This document shows positions 1 through 8,443 of a stretch of 64,000 nt of DNA, piece after piece. Numbering within the stretch: the stretch's first letter is position 1; each line of letters begins with the position of its first letter. Origin of the DNA: Sphingomonas cavernae (lineage in GTDB: Bacteria; Pseudomonadota; Alphaproteobacteria; Sphingomonadales; Sphingomonadaceae); contig NZ_QYUM01000002.1 in the NCBI RefSeq assembly GCF_003590775.1, forward strand, positions 682,001 through 746,000, read 5' to 3'. The notes below the pieces were generated by a model that searched no databases, had not been told where the DNA came from, and saw only the letters and a list, made by a program, of their open reading frames with translations. Position numbers and translations under genes: made by a program.

Positions 1-127
1 GCGAAGCGCGGATCTTCACGAGTTCGATGAGGCTCGGCTCGAGGCTGGCGGCCACGGCGACCGAGGTACCCAGCCAGCTCTTCATGAGCGCGGGGGCAGC
101 GGCAAAGGGGTCGAGCTTGGCAGTCAT
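1..127 (-). CDS. Carboxymuconolactone decarboxylase / AhpD-like family protein, N-terminal fragment
   Basis: The gene runs off the left edge; only the first 42 codons are present. The start is the ATG at 127 (MTAKLDPFAAAPALMKSW), and the visible end 'LIELVKIRAS' matches the region just before the CxxC of AhpD/CMD alkylhydroperoxidase-like proteins, which usually continues as '(S/A)QINGCxxC'. Family members are small, mostly all-helical proteins with peroxidase-like or gamma-carboxymuconolactone decarboxylase activity; which one applies here cannot be told because the catalytic cysteines lie outside the window. It is transcribed away from pdeM's stop side with about 100 bp between them. Confidence 0.6.
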   Translation of the reverse strand, partial: MTAKLDPFAAAPALMKSWLGTSVAVAASLEPSLIELVKIRAS

Positions 128-224
128 GTTCGGATTCCTTTCGTTGGTTCCGATGACATGACGAGACAGGTCCGGCGCATGTGACATAGACGCGAAAAAA
201 TTTGACAGAATGTCCGCCGACCCG

Positions 225-887
225 TCAGGCGGCGAGCGGGAAGCGCAGCAGCCTGTCCTCGAGCGGCACCAGCGCTTCGGCCTGGCCGCCGACCGCGCGC
301 AGTATCTCGGGATGCGACGCGTCGAGCCCGCCGGTGAGCGCACCGAAGGCGGGGAGGATCAGCTTGGCGCCCGTCGCGACGAAGCAGCGCCGCGCGACGC
401 TGCGCCCGCGCACGCGAACGCGCAGCTTGGGGTGGAAGTGCCCCGACAGCTCGGGGCGCGGGTCGGACGGATCGGCCTCATGGCGCAGCACCAATCCGTC
501 GACCACGGCTTCGTCTACGACCTCGCCGCCAAGCTCGGAATCGAGCGCGGGATCGTGATTGCCCGTCACCCACACCCAGCGCGTCGTCCCCGTCAACCGG
601 CGCAGCGCCGCGCGAGCATCCTCAGCCAGCCGCGCGCCGCCATCGGCATCGTGAAAGCTGTCGCCCAGGCACCAGATCTCGCGCGCGCCGGTTGCCGATA
701 CCAGCACCGAGAGCTCGGCAAGCGTCGCGAGCGAATCATAGGGCGGCAGCATCTGCCCGCGCGCCGCGAACCAGCTCGCCTTTTCGAAATGCAGATCGGC
801 GACGAGCAGCGCCCGGCGCTGGGGCCAGAACAGCGCGCCCTGTGGCAACGCGGCCAGCTCATGCCCTGCGAACGAAAAGGGAACCAT
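225..887 (-). CDS. pdeM: Ligase-associated DNA damage response endonuclease PdeM (metallophosphoesterase)
   Basis: A 220-residue calcineurin-like metallophosphoesterase. Metal-binding motifs are in order: 'VADLHFEK' (DxH), 'LGDSFHD' (GDxxxD), 'VTGNHDP' (GNHD) and 'LSGHFHPK' (GHxH). The N-terminal 'LFWPQRRALLVADLHFEK' and the 'RPELSGHFHPK' segment are typical of the PdeM family that co-occurs with an ATP-dependent DNA ligase, an Lhr-like helicase and an MBL-fold exonuclease. The start is the ATG at 887, preceded by GGGAGG at a good spacing; the frame is open further upstream, but those codons lack a convincing ribosome-binding site. The helicase and exonuclease partners lie at 2744 and 5673, so the module is only loosely clustered here. 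Confidence 0.85.
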   Translation of the reverse strand: MVPFSFAGHELAALPQGALFWPQRRALLVADLHFEKASWFAARGQMLPPYDSLATLAELSVLVSATGAREIWCLGDSFHDADGGARLAEDARAALRRLTGTTRWVWVTGNHDPALDSELGGEVVDEAVVDGLVLRHEADPSDPRPELSGHFHPKLRVRVRGRSVARRCFVATGAKLILPAFGALTGGLDASHPEILRAVGGQAEALVPLEDRLLRFPLAA

Positions 888-921
888 GCGCCTCCCTAGA
901 GCATCGCGCGAAAAATCAGCA

Positions 922-1083
922 CCGCTCATCCTGAGGAGGGGCTGAGCTTGGCGAAGTCCCATCTCGAAGGATCATCTCAGTGCGTCCTTCGAGACGCCGT
1001 TTCGACTTCGCCATCGGCGAAGTTTATCCTGAGCGACGCCGCAGGCGGCGTCGAAGGGCTCAACGGCTCCTCAGGATGAGCGG
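922..1083. repeat. Palindromic intergenic repeat (CTCATCCTGAGGAG family), copy 1
   Basis: The ends are inverted arms: CCGCTCATCCTGAGGAG at the left and CTCCTCAGGATGAGCGG at the right. The interior has smaller hairpins, including GACGCCGCAGGCGGCGTC. A related copy lies at 16568-16682. It fills the gap between pdeM and the mgtC-like gene. It is non-coding and of the REP/ERIC-like type often scattered between genes in sphingomonads. Confidence 0.8.
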
Positions 1084-1147
1084 CATAGTGTGACGCACAT
1101 TTCACGCTCAATGCTCTAGCGCGTGGGTCGGGGGCGGCACAAGCACC

Positions 1148-1627
1148 TCAATGCGATGATTTGTCGTTGCCCTGCTTGCCCCAGTCGGGTCTCAGCCGGT
1201 GAAAGAGCGGTTCCGAAACCAGCAATATGATCGCGAAGCCCGTGCCGATCGCGAGCAGCTTATATTGCCCCAGCCCCGCCACGATCCCGACCGATGCCGC
1301 AACCCACAGATTCGCAGCGGTGGTGACATTGTGGACGTCGCCGCGCTTCACGAAGATCAACCCCGCGGCGATGAAACCGATCGCCTGCGCGACACCCTGA
1401 ATCACGCGCAGCGGATCGGTCCGGTTGTTGGCATCGAGCGCGTGCATCTGGTCGTAAAGCAACAGCGAGCAGATCGTCACCATCGCCGAACTCAGCGCTA
1501 CGAGCGCATTGGTGCGCACACCGGCATCAATGCCGCGCAGTTCACGGTCGAGCCCGAGCAACGCGCCGACGAGCGTGGCGAGCCCGACGCGCAGCGACAG
1601 TTCCTCCCAGCTATCGGCGATCAGCAT
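1148..1627 (-). CDS. MgtC/SapB-family inner-membrane protein
   Basis: A 159-residue protein with four to five hydrophobic segments. The N-terminal 'RVGLATLVGALLGLDRELRG' and 'AGVRTNALVALSSAM' are the conserved core of the MgtC/SapB family, and 'AIGFIAAGLIF' followed by 'NLWVAASVGIVAGLG' is the second conserved half. Known MgtC proteins modulate F-type ATP synthase or support growth under Mg2+ limitation and inside macrophages; many short homologues have no assigned role. The start codon overlaps the stop of the upstream protease gene (TGATG), so the two are translationally coupled. No Mg2+-sensing leader is seen. Confidence 0.85.
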   Translation of the reverse strand: MLIADSWEELSLRVGLATLVGALLGLDRELRGIDAGVRTNALVALSSAMVTICSLLLYDQMHALDANNRTDPLRVIQGVAQAIGFIAAGLIFVKRGDVHNVTTAANLWVAASVGIVAGLGQYKLLAIGTGFAIILLVSEPLFHRLRPDWGKQGNDKSSH

Positions 1628-2607
1628 CAGGAGCCGGACCGCCCTCGTGCGCGCATCGCCAGCATGACTTCATCGTCGCGCCGTCCGCCTTCGGGAAGGA
1701 GGAAGCGGATCTTGCGATTGGCGAAATCGACGGAGACGCGGTCGAAGACCCTGAGCGCATTCATCCCCAGCATCAGCGCGGGTTTGCGCGTCAGCTCCAG
1801 CTTTTCGAAAGGATGCACTTCGGCAAAGGCGACGGGCAGGTTGGTGAGCGTCATCCCGCCGATCTTGATTTTGGAGACGTACATATATTCGGCGAGCATC
1901 GTTTCACCGGTGACGCTGATCAGTTGGACCGTTCTGCGCGGGCCGCTGAGCGATCGCCCCATGAGCTTGCGCTTCAAAGCCATGTTTCCGATCGTGATCT
2001 GCGATCCGGTGTCGACGATCGCGCTCACTTCGTGTCCGTTCGCCTCGGCATTGGTCAGGATGAGCTGGCCGAAACGGCTCTTCGCGGTCACCACGATCTC
2101 GTCGGGATCGCGGCGCCCCATGGGCATGTCCGAGGGAACGATCGTCATCGTCTGCTGCCTGAAATCGAGCAGCACGCGGTTTTTCTTGAGACTATCGATG
2201 CCCAGCATGCCCACCGCGCCCAGATCCGCGCGCGCCAGTGCGGGCGCGCGAACGTCGTGCATCTTCTCGCGGTTCACGCCGAGTGAGGGGATGATCACCG
2301 TCGCGACATCGTCTTCGCCAGTCATCGAATGGAGCCGCGCCGTCGGTCCCGCGGCCAGCCCCAGTTCGCCTGCAAGCTCGCGCGAGATCACCGTACGTTC
2401 GGCGCCGGTGTCGACGACGAAATGATAGGGACCTCTGTTGCCGATGCTGACGGGTACGGTCATGCGGTCGACGCGGTCGGCACCCATCGCAATGGTCTCG
2501 CTCGCCCCGTCCACAGCAGGCGGTGGCGCGGGCGGCGGGCCGGCAGCGCTGGCCATGAACCAGACAGCGCCTGTCACAAGCGGCGAAAACATCGAGTATT
2601 TGCGCAT
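1627..2607 (-). CDS. Secreted retropepsin-like aspartyl protease family protein
   Basis: A 326-residue protein with a signal-peptide-like N-terminus (MRKYSMFSPLVTGAVWFMASAAG) and a proline-rich linker. It carries two aspartyl protease motifs, 'FVVDTGAERTVIS' and 'AIVDTGSQITIGN', so both lobes are on one chain rather than formed by a dimer. The C-terminus has 'PALMLGMNALRVFDRVSVDFANRKIRFLLP', typical of this bacterial family. The start is the ATG at 2607 because GGAGAGGG sits just upstream; the longer open frame to 2715 is rejected. It overlaps the MgtC-like gene by one base. The substrate is unknown; a periplasmic location is inferred from the leader. Confidence 0.8.
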   Translation of the reverse strand: MRKYSMFSPLVTGAVWFMASAAGPPPAPPPAVDGASETIAMGADRVDRMTVPVSIGNRGPYHFVVDTGAERTVISRELAGELGLAAGPTARLHSMTGEDDVATVIIPSLGVNREKMHDVRAPALARADLGAVGMLGIDSLKKNRVLLDFRQQTMTIVPSDMPMGRRDPDEIVVTAKSRFGQLILTNAEANGHEVSAIVDTGSQITIGNMALKRKLMGRSLSGPRRTVQLISVTGETMLAEYMYVSKIKIGGMTLTNLPVAFAEVHPFEKLELTRKPALMLGMNALRVFDRVSVDFANRKIRFLLPEGGRRDDEVMLAMRARGRSGS

Positions 2608-2743
2608 TTCAGACCCTCTCCAAAGGGCGGTTCCGCAAAGATTACGCCTCTGCCCACGGCGCGGCAAGGGCAGCACGCCGCAACGCGTCCGCGTTGGACG
2701 CCGCATGTTACGCATTCGTCGAAATATGCGTCGGGGCGGCGGT

Positions 2744-5152
2744 TCAATCGACGCGCATGGCCTCCGCCGCCAGCGTCTCGGCCTCCATCAGCAGCGCGTC
2801 GTCGACGGTGCCCTGAGCGACATGTTCGCGGCCGATCAGGACGAGCACGGGCACGGCGAGCGGGGTGATGCGATCGAGCTCGACATGCACCATCGTGTCG
2901 GCAGCGCGGTCGAGCAGGTCGGCGAGCCGGCCGACATCGGTCATCTTGGTGCGCGCGTCGGCCCATGCCGCGCGGAGCAAAAGATGGTCGGGCTCGTATT
3001 TCCTCAGCACGTCGTAGATCAGGTCGGTCGAAAAGGTCACCTGCCGGCCGGTCTTGCGCTTGCCGGGGTGCTGGCGTTCGACCAGCCCGCCGATCACCGC
3101 AACCTCGCGAAAGGCGCGTTTCAATAGATGCGATCCCTGCACCCATTCGACGAACTCGCCCTCGAGGATGTCGGGCGAAAACAGGCTCGCCGGATCGGTG
3201 ACGGGCTCAAGACTGAAGGTGGCGAGCGCATAGTCGTTGGAAACGAAGCCGATGGGCTTCAATCCCTGACTCTCCATCCGGCGCGTGATGAGCATGCCGA
3301 GCGACTGGTGCGCATTCCATCCCTCGAAGCTGTAGGCGACCATATAGTGGCGCCCCTCGTGCGGGAAGGTCTCGACGAGCAGCCGCCCGGGCTCGGGAAG
3401 GCGCGAGCGATAGTCCTGAATCTCGAGCCATTCGCGGACATCGTCGGGGAAACGTGCCCATTCGCGCCGGTCGTGGATCAGCGCCTGGACGCGCGCGGCG
3501 AGGTTGGTCGAGATCGGCATGCGCGCGCCCATATAGGTCGGCACGCGCGCGGGCCGCGTAGTCGCACGGACAATCAGGTCGGTCTGGTCGATCTTCTCCA
3601 CTTCGAGGCTGAGGCCCGAGAAGAAGAAAGTATCACCCGTGGAAAGCGACGCGGCGAAATTCTCCTCGACCGTCCCAAGCTTGCGCCCGTTCCGGAAGCG
3701 CACGTCGAGTACGGGCGCGTCGACGATGATCCCCGCGTTCATCCGGTACTGTTTGACAAAATCGGGATGGGTGACGCGCCAGCGCCCGTCGCCGTCACGC
3801 ACGAGCCGGTGGAACCTGTCATAGGCCTTGAGCGCATAGCCACCATTCTCGACGAAATGGAGCACGCGCTTGAAGGTCTCCGCATCGAGCGCGGAATAAG
3901 GCAGCGCCGAGCGCACCTCCGCCAGCATTTCAGCCTCGTCGAAGGACGCAGCGCAGGCGCACGCCATCAGGTGCTGGGCAAGCACGTCAAGCGCGCCCGG
4001 ACGGAAGACGTCGGCGTCGAGTTCGCCCGCCTCGACCGCATCGAGCGCGGCGCGCGCCTCCAGATATTCGAAGCGGTTGCCGGGCACGAGCACCGCTTCG
4101 CTCGGTTCGTCCAACCGATGATTGGCGCGACCGATGCGCTGGAGCAGCCGCGACGAGCCTTTGGGCGCCCCCATCTGGATCACGCAGTCGACATCGCCCC
4201 AGTCGACGCCGAGATCGAGGCTTGCGGTCGCGACGAGCGCGCGGAGCCTGCCCTCGGCCATCGCCGCTTCGACCTTGCGCCGCGCCTCGCGGCTGAGCGA
4301 ACCGTGATGGATGCCGATGGGCAGCTTCATCTCGTTGACCTTCCACAGATCCTGGAAGATCAGTTCGGCGAGCGAGCGCGTGTTGCAGAAGACGAGTGTC
4401 GTGCGGTGCGTCTCGATCTCGGCCATCACCTGCTCTGCGGCATAACGGCCGGAATGCCCCGACCAGGGCACGCGGTCCTCCGGCAGCAGGATCGATATGT
4501 CGGGTTCGGCGCCGGGATCGCCGGTGACGCTGGTGACCATATCGATATCGCCATCTGGCGCGAGCCAGGCGCGATACCCATCCGGATCGGCGACGGTGGC
4601 CGACAGCGCAACGCGGCGCATCGCGGGCGCAATCGCCTGAAGCCGGGACAGCGAAAGCGACAGCAGGTCGCCTCGCTTCTGCGTCGCAAAGGCGTGCACT
4701 TCGTCGATGACGACGGTCTTCAGCCCCTCAAACATCAGGAAGCTGTCGGGATAGCTGAGCAAGAGGCTGAGCGACTCGGGCGTGGTGAGCAGGATCTGCG
4801 GCGGCCGTGCGCGCTGGCGCACCTTGCGATCGGCGGGAGTGTCGCCGGTGCGCGTTTCGACGCGAATATCGAGCCCCATCTCGGCTACAGGCGTGAGCAG
4901 GTTGCGCTGAACGTCCACCGCGAGCGCCTTTAGCGGCGAGACGTAGAGCGTATGGAGGCCCGCACCGGGAGACCCGATCAGATCGACGAGCGTGGGCAGG
5001 AAGCCCGCCAGCGTCTTGCCCGCGCCCGTGGGCGCGACGAGCATCGCGTGCCGCCCCGCGCGCGCGGCGTCGAGCATCGCAAGCTGATGTCGTCGCGGCG
5101 CCCAGCCGCGCATCGCGAACCACTCAGTCAACGCGGGCGGGAGCGCGGTCAT
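2744..5152 (-). CDS. Ligase-associated DNA damage response DEXH-box helicase (Lhr-like)
   Basis: An 802-residue superfamily 2 helicase. Motifs are Walker A 'APTGAGKTLAGFLPTL' near residue 40, DEVH box 'VVIDEVHAFA', 'LSATVADP' (motif III), 'LVATASLDLGVDWGDVD' (motif V) and 'QRIGRANHR' (motif VI). Length and motifs fit the short Lhr subfamily found next to ATP-dependent ligases, distinct from the roughly 1500-residue Lhr. The ATG at 5152 is preferred over an in-frame GTG three codons upstream. It probably acts with PdeM and the MBL exonuclease in strand-break repair. The partner exonuclease lies divergently on the other side of a short membrane-protein gene. Confidence 0.9.
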   Translation of the reverse strand: MTALPPALTEWFAMRGWAPRRHQLAMLDAARAGRHAMLVAPTGAGKTLAGFLPTLVDLIGSPGAGLHTLYVSPLKALAVDVQRNLLTPVAEMGLDIRVETRTGDTPADRKVRQRARPPQILLTTPESLSLLLSYPDSFLMFEGLKTVVIDEVHAFATQKRGDLLSLSLSRLQAIAPAMRRVALSATVADPDGYRAWLAPDGDIDMVTSVTGDPGAEPDISILLPEDRVPWSGHSGRYAAEQVMAEIETHRTTLVFCNTRSLAELIFQDLWKVNEMKLPIGIHHGSLSREARRKVEAAMAEGRLRALVATASLDLGVDWGDVDCVIQMGAPKGSSRLLQRIGRANHRLDEPSEAVLVPGNRFEYLEARAALDAVEAGELDADVFRPGALDVLAQHLMACACAASFDEAEMLAEVRSALPYSALDAETFKRVLHFVENGGYALKAYDRFHRLVRDGDGRWRVTHPDFVKQYRMNAGIIVDAPVLDVRFRNGRKLGTVEENFAASLSTGDTFFFSGLSLEVEKIDQTDLIVRATTRPARVPTYMGARMPISTNLAARVQALIHDRREWARFPDDVREWLEIQDYRSRLPEPGRLLVETFPHEGRHYMVAYSFEGWNAHQSLGMLITRRMESQGLKPIGFVSNDYALATFSLEPVTDPASLFSPDILEGEFVEWVQGSHLLKRAFREVAVIGGLVERQHPGKRKTGRQVTFSTDLIYDVLRKYEPDHLLLRAAWADARTKMTDVGRLADLLDRAADTMVHVELDRITPLAVPVLVLIGREHVAQGTVDDALLMEAETLAAEAMRVD

Positions 5153-5228
5153 CGGCGGCACTATAAGCGTGCCGCGAAAAGAGGATAGCGCCGCTTGCCC
5201 GCCGCGCGCGACCTGCTAGACAAGCGCC

Positions 5229-5666
5229 ATGCTGACGGGTCGACTAGTTCTGCGCGCCATCCTGCTCGCTATTGCGGCAATGATGCTTGGCGTTCTCTGC
5301 ACCATCCTTTGGGTCGCCATATATTCGGCGGTGATAGCGCCGGGCCAGGGGCTCGCATTCTACGAGGATTATGCGGCGCGCGCGGCGCCAACGATCGCGA
5401 TTGTCACCGGCATACCCATATTGTTCGTCGCCGGCTGGTTCATCGCCCGCAATCTGCCGCGCCGCGAAGGCATCGGCGCCGGCGTGCTGGTTGGTCTGGT
5501 CTATACCGTGATCGATCTGGTGCTGCTGCTCGCACTCGCGGGCGAGCTTGATCTTCCCTGGGGGGTATTGGCGCTGTCCTATGGCACCAAGATCGCGGCG
5601 GGCGCGGCGGGCGGCTGGCTCGCCACGCGCAATGCGCTGGAAAATACCGGAGACGACCCGATATAG
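5229..5666 (+). CDS. Small integral membrane protein of unknown function
   Basis: A 145-residue protein with four predicted membrane segments: residues about 5-35, 55-75, 85-110 and 115-135. Loops contain positive residues ('FIARNLPRREG') as expected for cytoplasmic sides. I do not recognise the family. It starts divergently from the helicase gene, and its stop lies 6 bp before the GTG of the exonuclease gene, so it probably shares a transcript with that gene. A role in the repair module is not implied by the sequence. Confidence 0.7.
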   Translation: MLTGRLVLRAILLAIAAMMLGVLCTILWVAIYSAVIAPGQGLAFYEDYAARAAPTIAIVTGIPILFVAGWFIARNLPRREGIGAGVLVGLVYTVIDLVLLLALAGELDLPWGVLALSYGTKIAAGAAGGWLATRNALENTGDDPI

Positions 5667-5672
5667 GCCGAT

Positions 5673-6671
5673 GTGACACGGCTCGGATCCTGGATCGAAC
5701 CCCATGCGGAGGGCATCTACGTGCCCGCCGCCGATATCTGGATCGACCCCTCTACGCCCAAGCCCCGCGCGCTCGTCACGCATGGCCATGCCGATCACGC
5801 GCGCGGCGGACACGGCGCGGTCTGGGCGACCCCGGAAACGCTCGCGATCATGGAAGTGCGCTACGGACCGCAGCCGGGCAATCCCGTCGCCTATGGCGAG
5901 CGGCTGACACTGGGCAATATCGACGTGAGCTTCGCGCCTGCGGGTCATGTCCTCGGCTCGGCGCAAATCGTGCTCGATCATGCGGGCGAGCGCGCAGTCG
6001 TCTCGGGGGACTATAAGCGGCGGCCCGACCCGACCTGCGCGCCCTTCGAGCCGGTGCCTTGCGACATCTTCATCACCGAGGCGACATTCGGGCTTCCGGT
6101 GTTCCGCCATCCCGAGACGCATGACGAAATCGACAAGCTGCTCGCTGCGCTCCACGCCAATCCCGATCGCTGCGTGCTTGTGGGCGCCTATGCGCTGGGC
6201 AAGGCGCAGCGCGTGATCGCCGAGCTTCGCGCGCTGGGGCACGCCGACCCCATCTATATTCACGGTGCGCTCCAGACGCTGTGCAGCCTTTACGCCGCGC
6301 ACGGCGTCGAGCTGGGCGAATTGCGCGCCGCCACCGACGCCGACAAGGCGGCGATGCGCGGGGCGATCGTGATCGCGCCGCCTTCGGCGCTGAATGACCG
6401 CTGGAGCCGGCGATTGCCTGATCCGATCACCGCAATGGCTTCGGGCTGGATGCGCGTGCGCCAGCGCGCGGTGCAACAGGGCGTCGAGCTGCCGTTGATC
6501 CTGTCCGATCATGCCGATTGGGACGAACTTACGCGCACGCTGGTCGAGGTCGCGCCCAGCGAGGTCTGGGTCACCCACGGCCGCGAGGACGCGCTGGTCC
6601 ATTGGTGCCAGATGCACCAGATCAAGGCGCGCGCGCTCGATCTCGCGGGCTATGACGACGAAGAGAGCTAG
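5673..6671 (+). CDS. Ligase-associated DNA damage response exonuclease (MBL-fold, beta-CASP type)
   Basis: A 332-residue metallo-beta-lactamase-fold nuclease. Metal ligands are visible in 'VTHGHADHARGG' (HxHxDH), 'FAPAGHVLGSAQI' and 'VVSGDYKRR', with late histidines 'LSDHADWDEL' and 'VTHGRED' typical of the beta-CASP branch. Start GTG at 5673; the overlapping ATG at 5671 stops immediately. Family members (YhcR/Snm1-like 'exonuclease, DNA ligase-associated') are normally followed by the ATP-dependent DNA ligase gene; here the next gene downstream is convergent and unrelated, so the ligase is missing from this neighbourhood. Confidence 0.88.
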   Translation: MTRLGSWIEPHAEGIYVPAADIWIDPSTPKPRALVTHGHADHARGGHGAVWATPETLAIMEVRYGPQPGNPVAYGERLTLGNIDVSFAPAGHVLGSAQIVLDHAGERAVVSGDYKRRPDPTCAPFEPVPCDIFITEATFGLPVFRHPETHDEIDKLLAALHANPDRCVLVGAYALGKAQRVIAELRALGHADPIYIHGALQTLCSLYAAHGVELGELRAATDADKAAMRGAIVIAPPSALNDRWSRRLPDPITAMASGWMRVRQRAVQQGVELPLILSDHADWDELTRTLVEVAPSEVWVTHGREDALVHWCQMHQIKARALDLAGYDDEES

Positions 6672-6684
6672 AGCAGGGTTCCGG

Positions 6685-8199
6685 CTATTTGGCGGGCATC
6701 GGAAAACGGGCATCCAGCGCCGCAATCAGCTCCGCCGAATCGAAATAGGCATCGGCGGGCAGCGCCGATTCACCTGGCTTCTCGAAAACGATGCGAGCGC
6801 TGGTTGTGGACACCCGCATCGGCAGGATCACAAAGCCGGTGCTTCCGCGCTTCTTCGCCAGATAGGCTGCGTGCAGCAGCAGCGCCTCCCCGCCCGCAAT
6901 GCCGTTGCCACCCTGTACGATCAGCACCTCGCCGCGCTTGTCATCGCGTTTGATCTGCAGATATTTGGAATCGGTCGTCTGGCGGACGCCCGCTGACAGA
7001 CGCGAATAGTCCCCATCGGTCAGGATCGGACGAATCGTCGCGTAGAGTCGCTTGGTCGCGGCCTCGTTGGTCAGCGCTTCATAATGCGCCTTGATTGCAT
7101 CGGCGCGGAGTTGCTGGGGGTCGCGGGCAAGCGCCCCCTGAAGCTGCGTCGGCGCGGCGCCCTCACGCAGCAACGCGGTGAGGTGCGCAACCGCCGGCAC
7201 CGAGGGCGCGAGCCAGCGCGCGCGCGCGGAAAAGATCAAACGCGCATCGTCGATCCTGCCCTGCCTGGCCAGTGTCGCGATGCGCGCGAATTCAAGCAGT
7301 TCATCGGTGCGCGCGACGGCATCCTTTTCGCGCTGGCTGTCGGCGCCGGAGATCGCGGCGGCCCGATCGTCATTGGCGCGGCGCGCCAGCGCAATCTGCG
7401 CTTCCCCGACCGGGATGTTGCCCCCCAATATATGCTGGATCGCGATCTGCGCGAGAATGTTGGCCGCGACGGTATCGCCTTCGACAAGCGCAACCAGTCC
7501 AGCCAGCGTCGCGGCAGCACCCGCGAAGTCGCCCGCCCATTCCTGCGCCTCAGCCAGCTCCAGCCGTGCCTGCGGCGCAAGACGCACGAAATTCGCGTAG
7601 AATCCGCGTCGAGCGCCGTCCATCGCGCCATCGGGACGCAGATATTGCTGCGCGCGCAGCAGGTTCTGGATGTCATAGGGCGATTGCGCCGCCATTCGAA
7701 GCGCCGCGGCCTCGGCCTCCGCGGGTCGATTCACCCGCACCAAAATCGCCGCCTCAAGCTCGATCGCGGAGAGTGCAAGGCTGCGGAGGAACTCTCCATC
7801 CGCAGCGCGTTCGCCACCGATGGCGGGGAAGCTGCGAACGTCGGAAAGCGCCGATTCGAGTTCCTTCGCCTCAACATGGTGGATCGCGCGCGCCAGCATC
7901 AGTCGCGAGCGCCGGCGATCATCCCGCTTGCCCTTGCCTTCGGAAAGCGCGGCCGTGCACGCCGCCACGCCTTCGGTGCCAAAACGACGCTCGGCGACAT
8001 TGTCACTCTCGGGTGCGCCGAGCAGGCCCATCGTACCGATCACAAGCGTCAGTCGCGCAAGCCCTTCGGCCACGCCCATGCCCTTGGACTGACCGTCACA
8101 GCGGACATAATCGGATGCGGCCATTGCGGTCGTAGGCGCCACGGTGCCCATGCACGCGGCCAGCAACAGCGCCCTGACGCCAAATCCATTGATGTTCAC
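6685..8199 (-). CDS. Exported helix-repeat (TPR-like) protein of unknown function
   Basis: A 504-residue protein. The GTG at 8199, with a G-rich ribosome-binding site, gives a clean signal peptide (VNINGFGVRALLLAACMGTVAPTTAMA). The frame is open further upstream but that portion is not protein-like. The middle is rich in alanine, leucine and arginine, with repeated 'AEAEAAALRMAAQSPYDIQ'-type amphipathic helices resembling tetratricopeptide repeats. The C-terminal 100 residues form a different, strand-rich domain with a 'GNGIAGGEALLLHAAYLAKKRG' segment. Cysteines near the mature N-terminus and 'GVAACTAAL' suggest a disulfide. I cannot assign a function. It is convergent with the exonuclease gene and follows the phosphomannomutase terminator. 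Confidence 0.65.
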   Translation of the reverse strand: MNINGFGVRALLLAACMGTVAPTTAMAASDYVRCDGQSKGMGVAEGLARLTLVIGTMGLLGAPESDNVAERRFGTEGVAACTAALSEGKGKRDDRRRSRLMLARAIHHVEAKELESALSDVRSFPAIGGERAADGEFLRSLALSAIELEAAILVRVNRPAEAEAAALRMAAQSPYDIQNLLRAQQYLRPDGAMDGARRGFYANFVRLAPQARLELAEAQEWAGDFAGAAATLAGLVALVEGDTVAANILAQIAIQHILGGNIPVGEAQIALARRANDDRAAAISGADSQREKDAVARTDELLEFARIATLARQGRIDDARLIFSARARWLAPSVPAVAHLTALLREGAAPTQLQGALARDPQQLRADAIKAHYEALTNEAATKRLYATIRPILTDGDYSRLSAGVRQTTDSKYLQIKRDDKRGEVLIVQGGNGIAGGEALLLHAAYLAKKRGSTGFVILPMRVSTTSARIVFEKPGESALPADAYFDSAELIAALDARFPMPAK

Positions 8200-8279
8200 G
8201 AAGCCCCCCGACTTTTGCGTGGTGTCTGGGTAGGCGTGCGTGCGTGCCACTGGCAAGGGGTTGCCGCCTCGACGGGCCC

Positions 8280-8308
8280 AAAAAAAAGCCGCCCCAAAGG
8301 GACGGCTT
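8280..8308 (-). terminator. Rho-independent terminator after the phosphomannomutase gene
   Basis: On the minus strand the sequence reads AAGCCG-T-CCC, loop, GGG-C-CGGCTT followed by eight T residues in total. This is a classical intrinsic terminator. It lies about 135 nt beyond the stop of the phosphomannomutase gene and before the GTG of the exported helix-repeat gene, so it separates the two minus-strand units. Confidence 0.85.
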
Positions 8309-8443
8309 GGAAAGTTTTTAGGAGAGGATGCCTGAAAGGCACGCTCTATGTGCACTGCAGCATGATTTTGTGCAAGTGCGAATGACATCGATAGACATGC
8401 AAAAAATGCAATTTACCGCATTTCCGCGGTTGTCCGGACAAAT

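Noticed and set aside
3128-4933. A 601-codon plus-strand frame opposite the helicase gene
   Set aside because: Antisense to a gene with all SF2 helicase motifs; composition is that of a complement frame.
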